Shown in pieces: positions 1 through 6,511 of a stretch of DNA of 7,242 bases. The notes beneath the pieces were generated by a model that was not told the origin of the DNA, made no database searches, and worked only from the letters and a program-made list of their open reading frames with translations. This stretch comes from Bifidobacteriaceae bacterium (GTDB lineage Bacteria; Actinomycetota; Actinomycetes; Actinomycetales; WQXJ01). Location: the NCBI GenBank assembly GCA_031261885.1, contig JAISIU010000337.1, forward strand, positions 1-7,242. The letters are read 5' to 3'. The position numbers and the translations under genes are program-made. How positions within the stretch are numbered: position 1 is the stretch's first letter; each line of letters begins with the position of its first letter.

Positions 1-9
1 GACCGGCAT
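1..9 (-). CDS. Start of a downstream gene, possibly ispE (only three codons inside the window)
   Basis: Six bases after the ksgA stop codon on the minus strand there is an ATG (9-7), followed by CCG GTC up to the window edge, giving Met-Pro-Val. It is preceded by a GGGGGAG ribosome binding site (24-18) at a spacing of 8 nt, which is the strongest positional argument that this is a real start. In many Actinobacteria the gene after ksgA is ispE (4-diphosphocytidyl-2-C-methyl-D-erythritol kinase of the non-mevalonate isoprenoid pathway), so ispE is the synteny-based guess. Three codons carry no family information, so the identity is inference only. Confidence 0.5.
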
Positions 10-14
10 CGCGC

Positions 15-989
15 TCACTCCCCCGCCACCGGTTTGGCGGCGGCCAACGCCGCGAAGGCCTCGATGCCGAGCGTCTCGCCGCGGTTCGACGGGTCGACGC
101 CGGCGGCCCGGCAGATGGCCTCGGCGCGGGCCGCGCCGCCGGCCCAGCCCGCAAGCGCCGACCGCAGCGTCTTGCGCCGCTGCGAGAAGGCCGCGTCGAT
201 GGCCCCGAACACGTCGGCGCGCGAGGCGGCCGTCACGGGCTCGGGCCGGCGTTCCACCATGACGAGCGCCGAATCGACACGCGGCACCGGCCAGAACACG
301 CTGCGGCCGACGGACCCGGCGCGCCGCGCCGTGGCGTACCAGGCGACCTTCGCGGACGGCACGCCGTAGACGCGCGAACCGGGCCCGGCCACGAGCCGGT
401 CCGCCACCTCGGCCTGGACCATGACGAGCGCCCGCCGGATCGAACCGAACCGTTCGAGGAAACGAAGGATCACGGGCACGGCGACGTTGTACGGCAGGTT
501 CGCGACGAGCAACCGGGGCGGCGGCCCCGGCAGCGCCTCGACCTTGAGCGCGTCCTCCCTCACGACGCACAGCCGCTCGGCCAGGCGGCGCTCCAGGCTG
601 GCGCCGGCCCACATCGGATCCGCCGCCGCGCGTTCCAGAACCGTCCTGGGCAGCGCCTCGGCCAGCCGCTTGTCGATCTCCACGGCCGTGACCTGCGCCC
701 CGGCCTCCAACAGCGCGAGCGTCAACGACCCCAGGCCCGGCCCCACCTCGACCACCGGCACCGGCCCGGCCGCGCCGGCCCCGCCCACGGGACCACCGTC
801 ATCGGGCACGTCCCCGCTCACGGAAGTGACGGCATCGGACTCCCCGTCCGGATCGCCGAGCGCGAGGCGCGCGATGCGACGCACCGTTCCCGGGTCGACG
901 ACGAAGTTCTGTCCGAGCGACTTGGTGGGCCTGACCCCGAGCCGGGCGGCCAACGCCCTGACATCGGAGGCGGTGAGCAGATCGAACAC
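15..989 (-). CDS. ksgA: 16S rRNA (adenine(1518)-N(6)/adenine(1519)-N(6))-dimethyltransferase KsgA/RsmA
   Basis: This is a cytoplasmic SAM-dependent methyltransferase that dimethylates two adjacent adenines in the 3'-terminal hairpin of 16S rRNA during late 30S assembly. With the GTG at 989 as start it is 324 residues. The sequence shows the N-terminal KsgA signature RPTKSLGQNF, the SAM-binding motif I VEVGPGLGSLT (about residues 80-90), an acidic motif II (AVEIDKRL), the catalytic NLPYN motif (164-168), FWPVPRVDSALV near residue 232, FSQRRKTLRSAL near 268, and the C-terminal helix with DPSNRGETL. Family members are usually about 270-310 residues; the extra length is mainly a Gly/Asp/Ala-rich insertion at about residues 48-76. 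The start was chosen because FDLLTASDVRALAARLGVRP matches the usual N-terminus and no in-frame ATG, GTG or TTG lies between it and the rpfB-like stop. No clear ribosome binding site precedes it. The gene begins 50 nt after the stop of the wall-hydrolase gene, probably in the same transcript. Confidence 0.96.
   Translation of the reverse strand: MFDLLTASDVRALAARLGVRPTKSLGQNFVVDPGTVRRIARLALGDPDGESDAVTSVSGDVPDDGGPVGGAGAAGPVPVVEVGPGLGSLTLALLEAGAQVTAVEIDKRLAEALPRTVLERAAADPMWAGASLERRLAERLCVVREDALKVEALPGPPPRLLVANLPYNVAVPVILRFLERFGSIRRALVMVQAEVADRLVAGPGSRVYGVPSAKVAWYATARRAGSVGRSVFWPVPRVDSALVMVERRPEPVTAASRADVFGAIDAAFSQRRKTLRSALAGWAGGAARAEAICRAAGVDPSNRGETLGIEAFAALAAAKPVAGE
18..24 (-). promoter_or_regulatory. 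Strong ribosome binding site for the gene at the left edge
   Basis: The minus strand reads GGGGGAG, ending 8 nt before the ATG at 9-7. The motif lies within the last codons of ksgA, immediately before its TGA stop, so translation of the next gene is probably coupled to the end of ksgA translation. Confidence 0.5.
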
Positions 990-1039
990 GGCGAACGGGC
1001 AACGGCCGAGGACACGCGGGCGGATGGACCGCCGGCGGC

Positions 1040-2551
1040 TCAGTACCAGCCCTTCGACTGCCAGGCCGCCCACGCGCCGCACGGCGTGCCGTAACGGCCG
1101 CGGATGTAACCGAGACCCCACTTGATCTGTGTGGACGCGCTGGTGCGCCAGTCCGCGCCGGCCGAGGCCATCTTGGAACCCGGCAACGCCTGCGGGATGC
1201 CGTACGCGCCGGAGTAGCCGTTCGAGGCGTTCACGCGCCACCCGGACTCGCGGTTCCACAGGGCCACGAGGCACTTGAACTGGTCCGGGTCGCTCACCAT
1301 CGACTTGGCGATGGACTGGGCGCTGCCCGGTGTCACGTTCGTGGACACGTCCGGCACGTTCTGAGACCCGGACCCGCCCTTGGCGGCCTTGGGCAGCGGC
1401 TTGGTGCCGACGTGGACGATCTTGGTCTGGGGCAGCGCGACGACCACCTGGCTGACCTCCTTGCGGTCAACCTCCTTGCCGCCCACCTTGGTGCTGGCGT
1501 ACGTCACGACGCTTTCGCCGGCCTTGCCCTGCTGGGTGACCTGCTGGTCCCCCTTGTACAGGTCCGGATCGTTGACCTTCTTGGTCTGGAACGGGATGAC
1601 CTGCTTCTCGGTGCCGTTCTTCGACACGGCCCGCGTCACGGTGATGGTTTGGCCGCTCGCCACGGGGCTGGTCAGCGCGGGCGTGACCTGGTCCTTGTCG
1701 CCGAGCGAGACGCCGACGGCGGACAGCGCGTCCGCGACCGTGGCCGAAGCCGTCTGCACGGGCAGGGTCTGGCCGTCCACGAGGACCGTGACGCTCTTGG
1801 TCGTGGTGACCTGGACCGTGCGGTCGAGCCGGGCAACGGAAGCCGAGCGGGACACCGACAGGTCCGCCGCCTCGACGCGGACACCGAGGTCCTCGAGCGC
1901 GTCCTGGACCGTGGTGGCCGTGGTCCACACGGTGCGGTCCTGGCCGTCGATGTCGACCGCGAGCTGGCGGGCGTGCCGCACCACGATGTCACCCGACTTG
2001 GGCACACGGGCCGTGACGGCTGGCGCGACGAGGTCGCGGTCCGAGACCGACACGTGCTTCTCCTTGAGGACCTGCCCGACGGAGCCGGCCAGCGTGGAGA
2101 CCTGTGTGCGGACGCCGTCGACGTCGACCGTGACGTCCTTGTGGAGCGAGGCGAAGCCGGCGACGCCACCGAGGATCATCGCGACGACGGCGGCTTGGGC
2201 GATCAGCCGGGGCCCAGCGCCGCGCCGCTTCGCATGGGCGCGGCCGCGCGGCCTCATGGCGGGAACGGCAGGTTGGGAAGTGACGGGGGCCGACGATGCC
2301 GGCTCGGCCGGTTGGGCGGGAACGGCGGGCGCGGCGCTGGAAGCCTCGGGGACCGGCGCCGGAGTGGCGGCATGCGAATGGGCCGAGTGGCGATGATCGG
2401 TGTGGGCAGGCGCGACGTGGGACCCGCCGCCCACGTGCCGGGTGCGGGTGCCGCTGAAGGCCAACTTCAGCAGACCGGTGGCCCCACCGCGTGCGGCGTG
2501 GCTGCCGGCCGGCCGGCCGCTGGCCGCGGCGCCGTCCGTGTGCTCTGTCAC
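1040..2551 (-). CDS. Membrane-anchored DUF348/G5 cell-wall protein with lytic-transglycosylase-like C-terminus (rpfB-like locus)
   Basis: The product is about 503 residues. Domains in order are: a cytoplasmic Ala/Pro-rich tail with a His-rich patch (about 45-60); a basic stretch ending in AKRRGAGPR; one membrane anchor (about 116-136, LIAQAAVVAMILGGVAGFAS); three DUF348 ubiquitin-like repeats (about 138-180, 195-234, 252-291, each opening with a V-V/I-x-V/I-DG pattern); a G5 domain (about 318-384, from VIPFQTKKVNDPDLYKG to VHVGTK); a Gly/Ser linker; and a C-terminal domain (about 408-503) with WNRESGW, whose Glu435 is the likely catalytic acid, GYSGAYGIPQ, and Cys427/Cys491 as a possible disulfide. 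DUF348-G5 proteins of this kind are actinobacterial resuscitation-promoting factors that cleave peptidoglycan outside the membrane. Here the catalytic module looks like a lytic transglycosylase or aggregation-promoting-factor domain, not the classical Rpf fold. GTG 2551 is preferred; in-frame GTGs at 2620, 2614 and 2599 lack a ribosome binding site and would run through an inverted repeat. The lytic function is inferred. Confidence 0.9.
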   Translation of the reverse strand: MTEHTDGAAASGRPAGSHAARGGATGLLKLAFSGTRTRHVGGGSHVAPAHTDHRHSAHSHAATPAPVPEASSAAPAVPAQPAEPASSAPVTSQPAVPAMRPRGRAHAKRRGAGPRLIAQAAVVAMILGGVAGFASLHKDVTVDVDGVRTQVSTLAGSVGQVLKEKHVSVSDRDLVAPAVTARVPKSGDIVVRHARQLAVDIDGQDRTVWTTATTVQDALEDLGVRVEAADLSVSRSASVARLDRTVQVTTTKSVTVLVDGQTLPVQTASATVADALSAVGVSLGDKDQVTPALTSPVASGQTITVTRAVSKNGTEKQVIPFQTKKVNDPDLYKGDQQVTQQGKAGESVVTYASTKVGGKEVDRKEVSQVVVALPQTKIVHVGTKPLPKAAKGGSGSQNVPDVSTNVTPGSAQSIAKSMVSDPDQFKCLVALWNRESGWRVNASNGYSGAYGIPQALPGSKMASAGADWRTSASTQIKWGLGYIRGRYGTPCGAWAAWQSKGWY

Positions 2552-2557
2552 AGTCGA

Positions 2558-2563
2558 ATTATC
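2558..2563 (-). promoter_or_regulatory. Candidate -10 promoter element for the DUF348/G5 wall-hydrolase gene
   Basis: The minus strand reads GATAAT, five of six bases matching the TATAAT consensus, in an A/T-rich island within otherwise GC-rich DNA. Six bases separate it from the GTG start at 2551, so a transcript starting at the usual distance would begin at or next to the start codon and be leaderless. No TTGACA-like -35 box lies 16-18 bases upstream. The only ribosome-binding-like sequence, GGAG (2566-2563), overlaps this box and sits 11 nt from the GTG, which is longer than ideal. Either reading is possible; this is a pattern call without experimental support. Confidence 0.4.
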
Positions 2564-2580
2564 TCCGTCCGGGCGGGGGT

Positions 2581-2617
2581 CGAGTGTGCTCCTCCCCACT
2601 GAGTCGCAGCACACTCG
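2581..2617. repeat. Perfect 10-bp inverted repeat with 17-nt spacer upstream of the wall-hydrolase gene
   Basis: CGAGTGTGCT at 2581-2590 is the exact reverse complement of AGCACACTCG at 2608-2617. The start-proximal arm lies where the -35 box would be for the candidate GATAAT element (17 nt separate them). The dyad could be an operator for a DNA-binding regulator or, if transcribed from further upstream, a 10-bp RNA stem with a 17-nt loop. A third copy of the core (GTGTGCT, 2538-2544) lies just inside the coding region. No U-run follows, so it is not a typical intrinsic terminator. Confidence 0.6.
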
Positions 2618-2748
2618 CACCGGCGGTCAGACATGACAGCCGTGGCGGGCGCCCATGGGTGGCGGGGAAGAGGGTTTGGGGGTTCCAAGCCCATAGCCAA
2701 CTTCGACGTTAGCGGAAAACACGCGGCTTGGCGAGTCGCCTTGACAAA

Positions 2749-3627
2749 TCACCAGTCCCCATACACCATTCGCGCGTTCAGGGCGAGGGCAGCGCACAGC
2801 TCCTCGACCGGCAGGCCCTTGACCTCGGCGATCGCACGGACCGTCAGCGGCACCAGGTAGGGCGCGTTGGGCCGGCCGCGGTGCGGCACGGGCGTCAGGT
2901 ACGGGGCGTCGGTCTCGACGAGCAACCGGGTCAGCGGCGTGGCCGCGACCGCGGCGCGCAGCTCGTCGTTGCCCTTGAACGTCACGGTGCCGCCCACCTG
3001 GAGCCACCAGCCGTGCGCGGCCGCCAGGGCGGCCATCTCGCGATCCCCGGAGAAGCAGTGGAACACCGTGCGGTCCGGCGCGCCGTCGCGCTCCAGCGTC
3101 TCGATGCAGTCGCGGTGGGCGTCGCGGTCATGGATCTGCATGGCGCGGCCCAGCTCCTTGGCCAGCGCGATGTGGTCGCGGAAGGCCCGGACCTGGGCGG
3201 CGCGCCCGGCCGGATCCAGGGTCCGGTAGTAGTCGAGCCCGGTCTCGCCGATGGCGCGGATCCGCTCCCCCGACGCCGCCAGCTCCGCGATCTCGCCGAG
3301 AGCCGACTGGTAACCGGCCGGGTCGGCGCCGAGCAGCCGGGCGGAGTCGTTCGGGTGGATCGCGATCGCGCCGAGCACGGCCGGGTTGGCGACCGCGACC
3401 TGGGCGGTCCAGCGGGCCGAGGGCAGGTCGCAGCCGCATTGGACGATGCCGGAGATGCCGACCCGGGCGGCCCGCTCGACCTGTTCGTCGAGGGTCAGCT
3501 GGACCACAGCGGAATCATCCGCCGAACCCTGGTCCGGCAACTGTCCGGGCTCGGCATGCGTGTGGCAGTCCTGGACGGGCAGCGGCAGCGGCTCCGGCTC
3601 CGGCGGATAGGTGCGGTCCCTCGGCAT
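2749..3627 (-). CDS. tatD: TatD-family metal-dependent DNase/hydrolase
   Basis: The 292-residue protein belongs to the amidohydrolase-like TatD family, cytoplasmic TIM-barrel enzymes with 3'-5' exonuclease activity on DNA or RNA, linked to DNA repair and fragmentation. All expected metal ligands are visible: the HxH pair His22/His24 (in QDCHTHAE), Glu128 (GETGLDYYRT), His166 (MQIHDRDAH), His190 (VFHCFSGD) and Asp240 (LVETDAPYLTP), followed by the family's typical RGRPN element. The N-terminus carries about 17 extra Pro/Glu-rich residues before the first strand, so the protein is somewhat longer than the roughly 260 residues of Escherichia coli TatD. The ATG at 3627 lies 12 nt after the dppF stop. 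A weak GAGG, overlapping the dppF TGA, sits 10 nt upstream of the ATG. The gene is therefore probably transcribed with the ABC importer, although functionally it belongs with the downstream rpfB-like and ksgA genes. The biological substrate cannot be read from sequence. Confidence 0.94.
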   Translation of the reverse strand: MPRDRTYPPEPEPLPLPVQDCHTHAEPGQLPDQGSADDSAVVQLTLDEQVERAARVGISGIVQCGCDLPSARWTAQVAVANPAVLGAIAIHPNDSARLLGADPAGYQSALGEIAELAASGERIRAIGETGLDYYRTLDPAGRAAQVRAFRDHIALAKELGRAMQIHDRDAHRDCIETLERDGAPDRTVFHCFSGDREMAALAAAHGWWLQVGGTVTFKGNDELRAAVAATPLTRLLVETDAPYLTPVPHRGRPNAPYLVPLTVRAIAEVKGLPVEELCAALALNARMVYGDW

Positions 3628-3639
3628 GTGGCGCGGGCC

Positions 3640-4529
3640 TCAGTGGCTGATCTCGTCGCGCGGGTAGACCGTGCCCGTGGGCGTGGCCACCGGCATGCGG
3701 CCGGAGCCGTCCGGCGCCGGGATCGCCCCGAGCAGCGCCTTGGTGTACGGATGGCGAGGGTCGTTCCACACCTGATCCGTGCGGCCGCGCTCGACGACGC
3801 GTCCCGCGTACATCACGATGATGCGATCCGCGATCAGCCGGACGATCGAGAGGTCGTGCGAGATGAACAGCAGGCTGGTGCCCTGTTCGAGGGCCAGCTG
3901 GCACATGAGGCCGGCGACGCGGGCCTGGGTCGAGGCGTCGAGCGCCGAGATCGGCTCGTCCCCGACCAGCAGGCTGGGGCGCGCCGCGAGCGCCCTGGCC
4001 GTGGCGATGCGCTGGCGCTGGCCACCCGAGAAGCTCTGCGGGTAGCGCCCCGCCGCCTGGGCGGACAAGCCGATGCGCTGCAGCCACTGGCTGGCCGTCA
4101 GCTCCTTGACGCCGGCGCCGACGGCCACGCCGCCCTCCTCCGTCTCGTAGGCGGCCCGGGCGCGGGCGGCCTGCAGGCCGTCCTCGACCTGGCTGCCGAC
4201 GCGGCGGCGCGGGTTCAGCGAGCTGGACGGGTCCTGGAACACCATCTGGATGCCCGTGTACTTCGGGCTGCGCCGGCGGGCCGTCAGCGGCGGCAGCGGC
4301 TCACCCCGGTACAACACCTCGCCCTTGGTGGGCTTCAGCAGGCCGGTGATGACGCGCGCCATCGTCGATTTGCCGCAGCCGGACTCGCCGACCAGGCCGA
4401 CCACCTCGCCCGGGTACAGCTCGAAGCTGACACCGTCGACGGCCCGTACCGGCGGGTGGCCGGGATAGTCGACCACGATGTCGCGGACCTCGAGGATCGG
4501 TTCGGCGCCGGTGGCTTTTGCTGGTTCGG

Positions 4530-4533
<4 letters not shown>
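3640..4533 (-). CDS. dppF: Dipeptide/oligopeptide-type ABC importer ATP-binding protein (DppF/OppF type)
   Basis: A 297-residue nucleotide-binding subunit that powers import through the two permeases upstream. It shows Walker A GESGCGKST (49-57), Q-loop Gln100 in MVFQDPSSSLNPR (a PSSSLNPR stretch typical of the peptide/nickel class), the ABC signature SFSGGQRQR (167-175), Walker B LLVGDEP with Asp192/Glu193, D-loop SALDAS, H-loop His226, and the C-terminal oligopeptide-transporter motif HPYTKALL (261-268). The helical domain has a modest Gly/Ala-rich extension around residues 121-145. The GTG start at 4533 is well supported: an AAGGAGG ribosome binding site sits 7 nt upstream, and the GTG forms a GTGA overlap with the dppD stop. 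Upstream sequence in the same frame is out-of-frame overlap with dppD and is not coding here. Substrate specificity (dipeptide, oligopeptide, nickel or other) cannot be determined from the ATPase. Confidence 0.95.
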
Positions 4534-5551
<1,018 letters not shown>

Positions 5552-5555
<4 letters not shown>

Positions 5556-6511
5556 TCCCTTTCCGTGCCCGGGTCGAACGAGTCGCGCAACGCGTCACCG
5601 AGGAAGTTGAAACTGATCACGACCGTGAGCAGGGCGAGGCCCGGGAAGATGCCGAGCCACCACTTGTCGAAGTGCTTGACGGCCTCCGAGATCATGGACC
5701 CCCACTCGGGGCTGGGCGGCTTGGCGCCGAGCCCGAGGAAGGACAGGCCGGACAGCAGCAGCGCGGACGTGCCGATGTCGAGGCTCGACAGCACGAGCGT
5801 GGGGCCGACGACGTTCGGCAGGACGTCCCGCCGCATGCTCCGGATCGGGCCGTAGCCGAGCAGGCGGCCCGAGGACACGAAGTCGGCGCCGCGCAGCGAC
5901 AGCACCATCGAACGGACGGTACGGGCGTATTGCGGCCACGACACGACGAGCGCCGCGAGCACGGCGTTGAACAGCGACGGGCCGAGGGCCGCGGCGATCA
6001 CCATCGCGAGGATGACGGTGGGGAAAGCCATGACGAGGTCCGTGAAACGCATGATGACCTCGTCGACCCACTTGCCGAAGAAGCCGGCCACCGTGCCGAG
6101 GATCGTGCCGACCGTCGTGGACATGCAGACGAGCAGGATGGCCAGGCCGATCGAGACGCGGGCGCCGGCGATGACACGGCTGAAGACGTCACGGCCCAGC
6201 TCGTCGGTGCCGAAGATGTGCCCGGCGCCCGGCCCCTGGAACGGCGTCATGTCCTGCGCCAGCGGGTTGTGCGGCGCGATGGCGGGCCCGATCAGCGCGA
6301 TGACGATCCACGCGGCCGCGACGATCGTGGCGACGATCGCGAACGGCGTGCGCCACGACGGCGGGATCCGGTGCCACAGCGACTTCTTGCGCACGGGCGT
6401 CAGACCCGTGACCGGGTCCGGCGTGGCCTTGGCCTTCTTGGCCTCGGCCCGCGCCTTGACGGCCGAGCCGACGGGGCTGATGGGCCCCGGGTTCTTCGCC
6501 TTCTCGCTCAT
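5552..6511 (-). CDS. dppC: Dipeptide/oligopeptide-type ABC importer permease (DppC/OppC type)
   Basis: A 319-residue inner-membrane permease. A cytoplasmic Lys/Ala/Pro-rich tail of about 55 residues is followed by six plausible membrane segments (about 57-79, 117-143, 157-177, 182-195, 235-260, 286-306). The DppC hallmark HIFGTDELGRDVFSRVIAG lies between segments one and two. The cytoplasmic coupling loop that contacts the ATPases is at about 210-233 and ends RRDVLPN; where many homologues have EAA, this one reads SSG followed by RLLG. The C-terminus carries SFLGLGAKPPSPEWGSMI, also diagnostic of the family. The ATG at 6511 forms an ATGA overlap with the dppB stop and has GAGGG at a 7-nt spacing. 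The longer open frame upstream to 7165 overlaps dppB and is not coding. Substrate is not determinable from sequence. Confidence 0.95.

Larger units (their letters stand above)
2552..2748. other. Non-coding gap between tatD and the wall-hydrolase gene
   Basis: This is the only sizeable intergenic stretch in the window, 197 nt. Besides the inverted repeat and -10 candidate listed separately, it contains three smaller symmetric sequences: an interrupted palindrome GGCGA-G-TCGCC (2730-2740), a CCCATGGG palindrome (2652-2659), and an 8-bp imperfect stem GGGTTTGG/CCAAGCCC (2672-2679 with 2685-2692). A TAACGT on the minus strand (about 2706-2711) fits the loose TANNNT -10 pattern but has no good -35 partner. 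I see no convincing small ORF and no U-tract terminator, so read-through from tatD remains possible. Confidence 0.55.

Noticed and set aside
990..1274. N-terminal extension of ksgA up to 1274
   Set aside because: The extra 95 residues overlap the catalytic domain of the upstream gene in another frame and read as Arg-rich nonsense; the conserved KsgA N-terminus begins at 989.
2552..2620. Longer version of the DUF348/G5 protein starting at GTG 2620
   Set aside because: The GTGs at 2620, 2614 and 2599 have no ribosome binding site, the extra residues have no resemblance to a signal or domain, and the stretch contains the perfect inverted repeat. GTG 2551 is the more economical start.
2672..2692. 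Stem GGGTTTGG/CCAAGCCC as an intrinsic terminator after tatD
   Set aside because: In the minus-strand transcript the stem has a C-A mismatch and is followed by CTCTTCCCC, not a U-run. On the plus strand it pairs better but there is no gene to terminate.
2741..2746. Perfect TTGACA -35 box on the plus strand
   Set aside because: No matching -10 hexamer lies 16-18 bases downstream, and the only frames it could drive are antisense shadows; it overlaps the end of tatD.
2621..2748. Possible c-di-AMP (ydaO-type) riboswitch ahead of the rpf-like gene
   Set aside because: Such riboswitches precede rpf genes in some Actinobacteria, so I looked for the conserved core and its helical arrangement in the minus-strand leader. 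I could not recognise either, and the gap is short for that element. A covariance-model search would settle it.
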